From the NCBI RefSeq assembly GCF_003013815.1, contig NZ_PRLH01000148.1, positions 1 through 42,401 of the forward strand: a DNA stretch of 42,401 nucleotides, written 5' to 3'. Both the position numbers and the translations under genes were made by a program. A model generated the notes under the pieces. It was given only the letters and a program-made list of their open reading frames with translations. It did not search any database and was not told the origin of the DNA. The stretch comes from Cyanothece sp. BG0011. GTDB taxonomy: Bacteria > Cyanobacteriota > Cyanobacteriia > Cyanobacteriales > Microcystaceae. This document shows positions 7,871 to 15,656 of the stretch, one piece after another (position 1 is the first letter of the stretch; the number at the start of each line of letters is the position of its first letter).

Positions 7871-9649
7871 ATGTCCTTTTCTTCTATGGCTCGCCGAACC
7901 AAAATCGTAGCAACTATCGGCCCTGCTACTCAAAATAAAGAAATTTTACGTCAATTAATTTTAGCCGGGGCGACAACCCTACGACTCAATTTTTCTCATG
8001 GTGATCATGACTATCATCAACATAGTATTCGCCTCATTCGTCAAACGGCTTTTGAGTTGAATCAACCGGTTGCCATTTTACAAGACTTACAAGGTCCCAA
8101 AATTCGTTTGGGTAAGTTTGTCAATGGACCGATTACTCTTAAACCGGGAGACCCTTTTATCTTGACCAGTCGTCAAGTTGAATGTAATCAAACCATTAGT
8201 TCTATCACCTACGAATACCTATCCGAAGAAGTGCCTGAACAAGCCAGAATTTTAATGGACGATGGCAAAGTCGAAATGAAGGTTGAACGAGTGGATAAAG
8301 AGCATAAAGACCTTCATTGTCGGGTTGTGGTTGGGGGTGTCCTATCCGATAGTAAAGGGGTCAACTTTCCAGGGGTTTATTTATCCGTTAAAGCCTTAAC
8401 TGATAAAGATAAACAAGATTTGATGTTTGGTTTAGATCAAGGGGTGGACTGGATTGCTTTGAGTTTTGTGAGAAATCCTCAAGATATTCTTGAAATTAAA
8501 GAAATTATTGCTAATGCAGGAAAAAATGTGCCTGTCATCGCCAAAATAGAAAAACATGAGGCGATCGAAGATATGGAAGAAATTCTGGCTTTGTGTAACG
8601 GCGTTATGGTAGCCAGAGGAGACTTAGGGGTAGAATTACCTCCCGAAGATGTTCCTATTCTGCAAAAACGGTTAATTGCTACGGCCAATAAGTTGGGCAT
8701 TCCTGTCATTACCGCCACGCAAATGTTGGACAGTATGGCCAGTAACCCTCGTCCTACCCGTGCTGAAGTGTCTGATGTGGCTAATGCTATCCTAGACGGC
8801 ACTGATGCGGTCATGTTATCCAATGAAACCGCCGTCGGTAAATATCCCGTCGAAGCAGTGGCTACGATGGCCACCATTGCTGAACGCATTGAAAAGGAAC
8901 CCACAACCACTAAAATGATATCCGAGGAAAAACAGTCGATTACCAATGCCATTTCTTCGGCGGTTAGTCATATTGCTCAAGAACTCAATGCAGCGGCCAT
9001 CATGTCCTTGACAAAAACCGGTTCAACGGCGCGTAATGTCTCTAAATTCCGACCTCAAATCCCTATTTTAGCGGTGACTCCCCATGTGGATGTGGCGCGA
9101 CAATTACAGTTAGTTTGGGGGGTTAAACCTTTATTGGTTCTGGATTTAGCCTCAGCGACTCAAACCTTCCAATCGGCCATTAATGTGGCTCAAGAAAATC
9201 ATTTACTCAAAGATGGAGATTTAGTGGTAATGACCGCTGGAACCCTCCAAGGGGTGGCAGGGTCAACGGATTTGATTAAAGTCGAAATGGTCAAGGCTAT
9301 CCTGGGAAAGGGGGTGGGCGTTGGCCAGGCTTCGGCGAGTGGACGAGCTAGAATCGGCCATCATGCCAGAGAATTAGGTAATTTTGAACCTGGGGATATT
9401 TTAGTGGTTCCTGGAACCAACGCCGAGTTTGTGGATATGATGCGTAAAGCGTCTGGGATTATTACCGAGGAATCCAGTTTAACCAGTCATGCTGCTGTGA
9501 TTGGTTTACGGTTGGGGGTTCCTGTGATTGTGGGATTCAAAGAGGCAACCCAAACCATCCGACAAGGAGCAATTATTACGGTCGATGCTGAAAAAGGTTT
9601 TGTTTATTCAGGTATTGTTACCAGTAACAGTCATTATGGAGCAGTTTAA
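7871..9649 (+). CDS. pyk: Pyruvate kinase with C-terminal PEP-utiliser domain
   Basis: A 592-aa glycolytic enzyme that transfers phosphate from phosphoenolpyruvate to ADP. The N-terminal barrel starts KIVATIGPA and has LRLNFSHGD, then LQDLQGPKIRLG. The signature IAKIEKHEA, MVARGDLGVELP and TATQMLDSM follow. After the usual C-terminal domain (TKTGSTARNVSKFRP) comes an extra segment of about 100 residues carrying TSHAAVIG (H540). This is the swivelling phosphohistidine-type domain also found in PEP synthase and in the longer pyruvate kinases of cyanobacteria and bacilli. The start is the ATG at 7871; an ATG five codons later is an alternative. The DUF4346 gene follows after 52 bp. Confidence 0.95.
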   Translation: MSFSSMARRTKIVATIGPATQNKEILRQLILAGATTLRLNFSHGDHDYHQHSIRLIRQTAFELNQPVAILQDLQGPKIRLGKFVNGPITLKPGDPFILTSRQVECNQTISSITYEYLSEEVPEQARILMDDGKVEMKVERVDKEHKDLHCRVVVGGVLSDSKGVNFPGVYLSVKALTDKDKQDLMFGLDQGVDWIALSFVRNPQDILEIKEIIANAGKNVPVIAKIEKHEAIEDMEEILALCNGVMVARGDLGVELPPEDVPILQKRLIATANKLGIPVITATQMLDSMASNPRPTRAEVSDVANAILDGTDAVMLSNETAVGKYPVEAVATMATIAERIEKEPTTTKMISEEKQSITNAISSAVSHIAQELNAAAIMSLTKTGSTARNVSKFRPQIPILAVTPHVDVARQLQLVWGVKPLLVLDLASATQTFQSAINVAQENHLLKDGDLVVMTAGTLQGVAGSTDLIKVEMVKAILGKGVGVGQASASGRARIGHHARELGNFEPGDILVVPGTNAEFVDMMRKASGIITEESSLTSHAAVIGLRLGVPVIVGFKEATQTIRQGAIITVDAEKGFVYSGIVTSNSHYGAV

Positions 9650-9701
9650 TTTATCAATGAAGAATTAATAATTATTCGGTAAATCTACATCAAAAAATGT
9701 T

Positions 9702-10085
9702 ATGAACGAATTAGCACAAACCATTAAAAAACTTGATGATCAACTCTCCAAACGTCCTATTGCTCTTGATCCAGGAGGATATTTTATTATTTATATCGAC
9801 CGAGAAAATGAGCTTATTTGTGCTAAACATTTTACCAATATTATTAATGAAAAAGGACTAGCTGTTGACCCAGAAACCGGAGAAGTGATCGCAGCTAGGG
9901 GTAAAAGTAATCGCACTGCCCAAACCCTTTTTACTGGACGCAGTGCGAAAGAATTATGTATTAAAGTCATCGAAGAAAATCAACAGTGTCCCATCACAAT
10001 GTTCGATCATGCTGCTTATTTAGGCCGAGAATTTATGAAGGCAGAAATGGCATTAATTCAGGGAACCGAATATATACAAGATTAA
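9702..10085 (+). CDS. DUF4346 family protein
   Basis: A 127-aa soluble protein that I match to the cyanobacterial DUF4346 family. Conserved-looking stretches are LDPGGYFIIYIDRE, AVDPETGEVI and a C-terminal FDHAAYLGREFMKAEMAL. There is no signal peptide or membrane segment. It follows pyk by 52 bp on the same strand and may be co-transcribed. A bidirectional terminator-like hairpin lies just after it. DUF4346 is also found attached to dihydropteroate-synthase-like proteins in cyanobacteria, but no function is demonstrated and none is claimed here. Confidence 0.7.
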   Translation: MNELAQTIKKLDDQLSKRPIALDPGGYFIIYIDRENELICAKHFTNIINEKGLAVDPETGEVIAARGKSNRTAQTLFTGRSAKELCIKVIEENQQCPITMFDHAAYLGREFMKAEMALIQGTEYIQD

Positions 10086-10104
10086 CAATCAGTTATCAGT
10101 TATT

Positions 10105-10140
10105 CAGTGATCAGTGATAAATCAATTTAACTGATCACTG
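10105..10140. terminator. Bidirectional hairpin between convergent genes
   Basis: Arms CAGTGATCAGT (10105-10115) and ACTGATCACTG (10130-10140) are a perfect 11-bp inverted repeat with a 14-bp loop. It lies in the 69-bp gap between two convergent stops. There is no long T run, so it may instead be a small intergenic repeat; related half-sites (TCAGTTATCAGT, AACTGGTCACTG) flank it. Confidence 0.5.
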
Positions 10141-10154
10141 TTAACTGGTCACTG

Positions 10155-10751
10155 TCAACGTCTAGCAGCACAGTTATTTAAAGCTTGTAACACTTTATCG
10201 GGATGTTTTTCCATTAAAAAGGCCTCCCCTTCATAGGGTAAATCTTGGGGGTCATACAAATTTAACGTTTCCCAATCTGCTGACCCTAAACTGGCTAAAA
10301 TAGAGCGAAAGGTAGAGGAATCAGCATTCATAATCGGCACAACGACTCCATTATCTAACCCGGCAGCACAATCTTGTACAACGTGCCAACTTTCATGGGC
10401 TAACGTTTCAATATAAAGGTTAAAATCCTGTCGATTATTTTGACACATGGTCATTCGATTATAATCAGGCTGATAATATCCTAATAAACCGGCTTCACAA
10501 GTTTCGTAACTAATAGAAATTCCTACATTTTTTAAAGCGGTGAAAAACTTCTGCTCATAAAAATTATAACGGTTGGAATCATCCCCAGATAAATCAACAC
10601 AACCACCATTAGTAGTGATCATATAATTACCATAATCACAATTATTAAAATTACGGGAACTACTACGGGAATAATCTTGAGCAGTCGCTGAACCTGCCAT
10701 AATTACACTAGCAGAAACAAAAGTGGTCAACAGGGTAAGAGTGATTTTCAT
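10155..10751 (-). CDS. Secreted HExxH metallopeptidase-like protein
   Basis: A 198-aa protein from the ATG at 10751. The N-terminus MKITLTLLTTFVSASVIMAG then SATAQD is a typical signal peptide cleaved after TAQ or ATA. A longer frame back to 10838 exists but would bury this signal, so I reject it. Residues 119-123 are HESWH, a zincin-type HExxH motif, within LAHESWHVVQDC, and eight cysteines suggest disulfides outside the cytoplasm. Further zinc ligands cannot be assigned by eye. It is divergent from the aspartic protease gene and the two share a CRP-like palindrome. The metallopeptidase label is an inference from one motif and the export signal. Confidence 0.6.
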   Translation of the reverse strand: MKITLTLLTTFVSASVIMAGSATAQDYSRSSSRNFNNCDYGNYMITTNGGCVDLSGDDSNRYNFYEQKFFTALKNVGISISYETCEAGLLGYYQPDYNRMTMCQNNRQDFNLYIETLAHESWHVVQDCAAGLDNGVVVPIMNADSSTFRSILASLGSADWETLNLYDPQDLPYEGEAFLMEKHPDKVLQALNNCAARR

Positions 10752-10846
10752 TGGTTGATAAGGTCTAAAATAAAATTTATTATCAAGTATTCCCAAATCG
10801 CTGTTAAAAATTCTCCTTAAAAGCATGATTTTGATCACTGGTTAAA

Positions 10847-10862
10847 TGTGATACTTATCACA
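10847..10862. promoter_or_regulatory. CRP/SyCRP1-type binding site
   Basis: TGTGATACTTATCACA is a perfect 16-bp palindrome and an exact match to the CRP consensus TGTGA-N6-TCACA. That consensus is also used by the cyanobacterial cAMP receptor SyCRP1 of Synechocystis. It sits almost midway between the divergent starts, 95 bp from the metallopeptidase ATG (10751) and 95 bp from the aspartic protease ATG (10958). Confidence 0.65.
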
Positions 10863-10957
10863 GTCAAGCAATCATTATAAGATAACGTATTGTGTAAATT
10901 ATCATTATGGTTTTGGGCATATTAAACCATAAACCCCTCTAGCAGTTATTGATTATT

Positions 10958-11503
10958 ATGGCTATTAAACAAATTCTGAGTACCAGTATTGTCGTCACAG
11001 GGATGGTATTTGCTTCCTCTTTTGTGCCAACTCAAGCACAACAATCTTGTTTTTTGCAAGGGGCTAATGGGCAAAATATTGATCTCGGTCATCTTTGTGG
11101 GGGTGGCGGTTCTTCTAAACCTTCTGTATCCCCTCAAACTGGCGTATTTACGGTTCCTATCAAACGCAGACATTCTGGTATTCCTGTAGTAGATGTCACG
11201 TTTAATGGGCAACATACCTTTGAAATGTTGTTTGATACTGGGGCTAGTGGCATTACTATTAGCACGGATATGGCTGACGCGATGGGTTTAAAACCTCAAG
11301 CCGGCGCGTTTTCCCAAACCGCAGGGGGTGTGGTTCCTATTGGTTTAAGTACAGTATCTTCAGTTAAAGCAGGGGAACTCAGTTCGTCTAATCTACAGGT
11401 AGCTATTAACCCATCGTTACCCATTGGACTCTTGGGACAAAACTTTTATGGTCATTACGACGTAGTTATTAAAGAAACGACTATCGAACTACGCACCCGA
11501 TAA
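10958..11503 (+). CDS. Exported retropepsin-like aspartic protease
   Basis: A 181-aa protein from the ATG at 10958; an in-frame TTG nine bases earlier is less likely. A signal peptide is visible (IKQILSTSIVVTGMVFASSF, with cleavage near TQAQQ). A short Gly/Ser linker leads to a single-lobe aspartic protease domain: FTVPIKR, then FEMLFDTGASGITIS with catalytic D93 in DTGAS, and a final strand IGLLGQNFYGHYDVVI. This matches the bacterial clan AA group that works as a dimer. Its stop is 12 bp before the MoxR start, so it likely begins the protease-MoxR-LRV-VWA cluster. A CRP-type palindrome lies upstream. Confidence 0.85.
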   Translation: MAIKQILSTSIVVTGMVFASSFVPTQAQQSCFLQGANGQNIDLGHLCGGGGSSKPSVSPQTGVFTVPIKRRHSGIPVVDVTFNGQHTFEMLFDTGASGITISTDMADAMGLKPQAGAFSQTAGGVVPIGLSTVSSVKAGELSSSNLQVAINPSLPIGLLGQNFYGHYDVVIKETTIELRTR

Positions 11504-11515
11504 GGCAACCGTAAA

Positions 11516-12541
11516 ATGACCCCTACAGCCCTAAAAACCTATCTAGAAAGCCTTGTTACCCATAATCTTTACATTAGTACCATGATTTGGGGTGCGCCGG
11601 GTATTGGCAAGTCTAGCATTGTCTCTCAAGTTGCCCAGAATAATCAACTAGAGTTTATTGACCTACGCTTAAGTCAACTGGCCCCCACAGACTTAAGGGG
11701 TTTACCAGTTGCTATTGCCGAAACCAATAACTCCCCTCAAGGGTTATCAACTTGGTATCCCCCGGAGTTTCTCCCCAGAGAAGGGAAAGGTATTCTTTTC
11801 TTAGATGAACTTAATATGGCTCCTCCAGCTATGCAAGGGGTAGCGCAACAATTAATCTTAGATAGACAAGTGGGGGCGTATCAAGTGCCGGAGGGTTGGT
11901 TTATTTGGGCTGCAGGGAACCGTAAAGAGGACCGGGCTTCTGTGTTTGCCATGCCGTCTCCGTTAGCAAATCGTTTTTTGCATCTCAATGTAGCGGTCGA
12001 TTTTGAGAGTTTTAAAGCCTATGCCTTATTAAATGACTTTCATGAACAAATTATTGCCTTTTTGTCCTATCGAACCCCTTTATTACACCATCTTGACCCT
12101 CAAAACGCTGCTTGGCCGTCTCCTCGTTCTTGGGAAATGGCCAGTTCTCTCCATCAGGTTAACTTAGATATTGCGCCGGCGGTAGGAGAAGCAGCAACAG
12201 CAGAGTTTAATGCGTTTGTTAGTTTATACAAAAATTTACCAGATCTTAGTGAAATTTTAGCCGGAAATGGTCAACATATTGCTTTTTCTTCTGAACCTTC
12301 GGTGCGTTATGCCACGACTATTGGGTTAACGGTGAGAGCAAAAGATGTTAATGAAGCTTACAATGGGTTTCGCTGGTTAACCGATAAAGCCACTGCTGAA
12401 TGGGTACAACTCTATGCAACTGATTTATTTCGGCAACTACGGGTAAAAGGACAGTTAGGAAAATTAGCCCAACTGGTGCAAAAAGATAGTAAATTAAAGC
12501 AATTTTTCAAAGATTATCAAGAGTTAATGGGACTATTATAA
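11516..12541 (+). CDS. MoxR-family AAA+ ATPase
   Basis: A 341-aa AAA+ protein. Walker A GAPGIGKS is at residues 26-33 and Walker B ILFLDELN at 93-100 (D97, E98). The LRLSQLAPTDLRGLP segment before Walker B and sensor-1-like IWAAGNRKED fit MoxR/AAA_5 ATPases. MoxR ATPases act as chaperone-like remodelers and are normally encoded beside VWA-domain proteins. Here the VWA partner is at 14229-15422 and a solenoid repeat protein sits between them. It starts 12 bp after the aspartic protease stop. A hairpin follows its stop. The target is unknown. Confidence 0.88.
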   Translation: MTPTALKTYLESLVTHNLYISTMIWGAPGIGKSSIVSQVAQNNQLEFIDLRLSQLAPTDLRGLPVAIAETNNSPQGLSTWYPPEFLPREGKGILFLDELNMAPPAMQGVAQQLILDRQVGAYQVPEGWFIWAAGNRKEDRASVFAMPSPLANRFLHLNVAVDFESFKAYALLNDFHEQIIAFLSYRTPLLHHLDPQNAAWPSPRSWEMASSLHQVNLDIAPAVGEAATAEFNAFVSLYKNLPDLSEILAGNGQHIAFSSEPSVRYATTIGLTVRAKDVNEAYNGFRWLTDKATAEWVQLYATDLFRQLRVKGQLGKLAQLVQKDSKLKQFFKDYQELMGLL

Positions 12542-12556
12542 TTCTCCAATTTGTAG

Positions 12557-12577
12557 GGGCTTAATAATATTAAGCCC
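12557..12577 (+). terminator. Hairpin after the MoxR gene
   Basis: GGGCTTAAT and ATTAAGCCC form a perfect 9-bp stem with a 3-nt loop. It is followed by TTGAATTAATC, a weak T tract. It could attenuate transcription between the MoxR and LRV genes or stabilise the upstream message. Confidence 0.45.
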
Positions 12578-12609
12578 TTGAATTAATCATTATCAAGATT
12601 GATTTAATT

Positions 12610-13992
12610 ATGAATGAAAATTTTTCTGTTTTAAAACAAGAAGCAATTAATGAAAACACTTCGCCGAAAAGATTAGCAGAATTAGCAAATATTCCAGAAT
12701 TAGCTCATTTAGTTGCTCAAAATATTAATACTTCCCCAGAAACTTTAAATAAATTAGCAGAACATAATAATGAGAATATTCTCAAGGCTGTTGTTAGCAA
12801 TCCAAATACACCAACAGAAATTTTAATAGAATTGGGTAGTAAATTTCCTCAAGAACTAGCCAATAATCCTATTATTGATTTTTGGTTATTAGAAGATAAT
12901 AATCCTTTATTTGATCACAACAACTTCACAGTATTATTAGCTGAAAATCCCAATACTCCTATTAAACTATTAACAATATTAGCTGAAGCTTCAGATTATT
13001 GGATTCGTTCAGCAGTAGCTCTTAATTCTAATACACCTGTTAATGTATTAGAAAAACTAACTAATAGTCCTCGTAAAAATGTCTGCCATGCTGTAGCTTC
13101 TAATAAAAATACACCTATTAATTTATTAGAAAAACTAGCTAATAGTCCCGATGAAAATGTCCGTCGTCCTGTAGCTTCTCATGAAAATACACCTGCTAAT
13201 CTATTAGAAAAACTAGCTACTGATCCCGATAAGAATGTTCGTCATGCTGTAGCTTCTAATAAAAATACACCTGCTAATCTATTAGAAAAACTAGCTACTG
13301 ATCCCTACAGCTATGTTAATTGTGGTGTAGCTTCTAATAAGAATATACCTGCTAATCTATTAGAAAAACTAGCTACTGATCCCGATGAGAATGTTCGTCA
13401 TGCTGTAGGTACTAATGAAAATACACCTGTTAGTTTATTAGAAAAACTAGCTGATAGTCTCGATGAGTATGTTTGTCATGCTGTAGCTACTAATAAAAAT
13501 ACACCTGCTAGTGTATTAGAAAAACTAGCTAATAATCCCGATAATAATGTTCGTCATGCTGTAGCTGCTAATAAAAATACACCTGCTAGTGTATTAGAAA
13601 AACTAGCTACTGATCCTGATAAGTATGTTCGTAATTATGTTGCGACTCACGAAAATACACCTCTTAAAGTCTTAGAAAAATTAGCCTTTGATCCTTATAA
13701 GTATATTCGTTACGATATAGCTTGTCTTGAAAAGACACCTGTTAAAATTCTAGAAAAATTAGCTAATGATCAAGATAATAGTATTCGTCAAAGGATCGCT
13801 GATCACCAAAATACGCCTATTAGTATTTTAGAAAAATTAGCAACTGATTCCGATAAGAATGTTCGCTATTCAGTTGCTTATAACAAGAATACACCCGTTA
13901 AAATTTTAGAAAAATTAGTTAACGATCTTGACGAATCAGTATCTATAACTGCTCAAAAAAATCTAGAATCTTATAGAGATAAGATTACATAA
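12610..13992 (+). CDS. Leucine-rich-repeat-variant (LRV) solenoid protein
   Basis: A 460-aa protein built almost entirely of 26-residue repeats with consensus NTPxxLLEKLAxDPDxxV then RxAVAxNK. There are 13 clear copies from residue 115 to 452 and about three degenerate copies before that (NTSPKRLAELAN, then TSPETLNKLAEH, then TPTEILIEL). This matches the LRV/HEAT-like family, whose repeats form a right-handed helical solenoid; the first described example came from an Azotobacter nitrogen-fixation region. It has no signal peptide, membrane segment or catalytic motif, so a binding or adaptor role is likely. It lies between the MoxR ATPase and the metallopeptidase/VWA gene on the same strand, 68 bp after the first. 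Its DNA is AT-rich. Confidence 0.85.
   Translation: MNENFSVLKQEAINENTSPKRLAELANIPELAHLVAQNINTSPETLNKLAEHNNENILKAVVSNPNTPTEILIELGSKFPQELANNPIIDFWLLEDNNPLFDHNNFTVLLAENPNTPIKLLTILAEASDYWIRSAVALNSNTPVNVLEKLTNSPRKNVCHAVASNKNTPINLLEKLANSPDENVRRPVASHENTPANLLEKLATDPDKNVRHAVASNKNTPANLLEKLATDPYSYVNCGVASNKNIPANLLEKLATDPDENVRHAVGTNENTPVSLLEKLADSLDEYVCHAVATNKNTPASVLEKLANNPDNNVRHAVAANKNTPASVLEKLATDPDKYVRNYVATHENTPLKVLEKLAFDPYKYIRYDIACLEKTPVKILEKLANDQDNSIRQRIADHQNTPISILEKLATDSDKNVRYSVAYNKNTPVKILEKLVNDLDESVSITAQKNLESYRDKIT
12952..13965 (+). repeat. In-frame 78-bp tandem repeats encoding LRV units
   Basis: Thirteen in-frame units of 78 bp. Units 4, 5 and 6 (starting at about 13186, 13264 and 13342) share nearly identical DNA through the CTGCTAATCTATTAGAAAAA core and the following CTAGCTACTGATCCC. 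This indicates recent unit duplication rather than ancient divergence. Flanking units differ more. Confidence 0.8.
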
Positions 13993-14032
13993 AAAAGTCT
14001 AAAAATATATAAAAGTGTATCATAAAATACTA

Positions 14033-14157
14033 ACACCAGTTCTCAGAAATAACTAGAAAGATTGCTTCGGGGTATTTTTAGTAAAAGTCAAAGCTTACTG
14101 TTTATCTTACCCCTCGCAATGACGACTTAAGTTCCTAATAAGTTTTGAGAATTGATA
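14033..14157. repeat. Inverted-repeat intergenic element (about 125 bp)
   Basis: Outer imperfect arms CAGTTCTCAGAA and TTTTGAGAATTG enclose an inner stem ATTGCTTCGGGGTA (14061-14074) / TACCCCTCGCAAT (14108-14120). The inner motif, with its GCTTCGG and CTCGCAATGAC ends, resembles a dispersed intergenic repeat of unicellular cyanobacteria. It fills most of the 236-bp gap between the LRV and VWA genes and may separate their transcripts. Confidence 0.5.
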
Positions 14158-14228
14158 TAATTGTGTAATCTGTAAGTAAATCTTAACCTAAAAATTAATA
14201 ATAAATTGCTTATTTAAACTTTACTAAA

Positions 14229-15422
14229 ATGACTGAAAACTTTGAAAAAATCATTAGTGCATCTCGTCTTAGAGTTCGCATGAAATCACCTTTCTTTGCT
14301 ACTTTGTCACTCTTTGCTAATTATAGACCTTCTTATTGTATTGCTACTGCTGCAACCGATGGCAAAGATATCTATTTTAACCCTGATTTTCTATTATCTT
14401 TACCCAAAGCACAACAAGACGGATTACTATTACACGAATTACTTCATGCTGCTTTACTACATAATATGAGAAAAGGACATAGAGAAGCTAATCTATGGAA
14501 TATTGCTGCTGATATTGTTGTTAATGAGTTGATTGTTGAACAAGGGTTATTTGAATTACCAGAAGAAAGCATTCGTAAACCTGAATGGGAAAAAATGAGC
14601 GTTGAAGAAATCTATGATTTATTACTTAAAAATTCTTATGATTGCAAATTACCTAACCCTGATTTATTATCCCAACCTCCTGAAGACTGTCAAGGTGATG
14701 GTTCAAGTCATTCTAAAGATTCTGGACAAGAAAATAATAATACAAAAAGTAATCAATTGGATAGTTTAAATCAAGCACAAAAAGAACAATTAAAGTCACA
14801 CTGGAATAATGCTATGCAACAAGCAACTTTAATTCAAAGAACAAAAAATCAAGGAATATTACCAGCAGGAATTGAAAGACAATTACAAGAAATCTCTCAA
14901 TCGCAAATTGATTGGCGTAGTTATTTATGGAGATATTTAGTACAAACTCCTACTGATTTTCAAGGTTACGATCGCCGTTTTATTAGTCGAGGTTTATATT
15001 TAGATACGGTAGCAGGGGAATCGGTTCAAGTCTTTGTTTGTGTTGATACCAGTGGTTCTATTGGTGATCAAGAATTACACTTATTTTTAAGTGAAGTTGT
15101 AGGAATTTTAGGGTCATATCCTCATGTTAAATGTGAATTATATTATGCTGATGCAGATGTTTATGGACCTTTTTCTCTTACTTTAAATCAAACCATTCCT
15201 AAACCTCAAGGGGGTGGAGGAACCTCTTTTATTCCCTTCTTTGAAAAAGTAGAAAAAGATCGCGATCCTAACCTAGAAGGTGTTTGTGTTTATTTAACCG
15301 ATGGTTATGGAACATTTCCTAATAGTAAACCTGAGTTACCGACGCTTTGGGTAATTACTCCAGGAGGACTAAACTTAAATGAAATTCCTTTTGGTGAAGC
15401 AGTTAAACTCTATGTTAATTAA
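14229..15422 (+). CDS. DUF2201 protein: HExxH metallopeptidase domain + VWA-like domain
   Basis: A 397-aa protein. The N-terminal half carries HELLHAALLH (H69, E70, H73), a zincin motif of the DUF2201 putative metallopeptidase domain, with IAADIVVNE just after it. A polar low-complexity linker of about 40 residues (S149-Q188, many N, S, D and Q) follows. The C-terminal half is VWA-like: VFVCVDTSGSIGD, with the metal-ion adhesion motif D273-x-S-G-S, then a second acidic strand and a TDG turn (VYLTDGYG). VWA partners of MoxR ATPases bind the client while MoxR supplies energy. Here the matching MoxR is two genes upstream. No signal peptide, so cytoplasmic. Confidence 0.85.
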   Translation: MTENFEKIISASRLRVRMKSPFFATLSLFANYRPSYCIATAATDGKDIYFNPDFLLSLPKAQQDGLLLHELLHAALLHNMRKGHREANLWNIAADIVVNELIVEQGLFELPEESIRKPEWEKMSVEEIYDLLLKNSYDCKLPNPDLLSQPPEDCQGDGSSHSKDSGQENNNTKSNQLDSLNQAQKEQLKSHWNNAMQQATLIQRTKNQGILPAGIERQLQEISQSQIDWRSYLWRYLVQTPTDFQGYDRRFISRGLYLDTVAGESVQVFVCVDTSGSIGDQELHLFLSEVVGILGSYPHVKCELYYADADVYGPFSLTLNQTIPKPQGGGGTSFIPFFEKVEKDRDPNLEGVCVYLTDGYGTFPNSKPELPTLWVITPGGLNLNEIPFGEAVKLYVN

Positions 15423-15656
15423 CTATAAAATCTATTCGTTTTTTCTAGTTAAGGAGAGTCAAAACAATCTTAACCCTTTTTAATAGGGGAAAAATTTTAT
15501 CAATAAGCAAGGACTAAAGAACTTTCTGACATATAGCGACGCTTTTATGTGTATGTAATTAACAATAAGAAACTTAAATTATGATAATTATCCCATTTAC
15601 ATTAATATGATCGCTAAACTATAGAATAATTCGACTCACACTTATATTACCTGCTT

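Noticed and set aside
8479-8952. 157-aa antisense frame inside pyk
   Set aside because: It is a shadow frame opposite a strongly conserved enzyme, with no plausible family.
10752-10838. Longer start for the HExxH protein
   Set aside because: It would place 29 residues before a good signal peptide.
12952-13965. CRISPR-like regular repeats
   Set aside because: The 78-bp period is in frame throughout and encodes LRV units; there are no unique spacers.
15586-15605. Fur-box-like AATTATGATAATTATCCC upstream of the GHL10 gene
   Set aside because: Only about two of three hexamers fit GATAAT, and in AT-rich DNA this is expected by chance.
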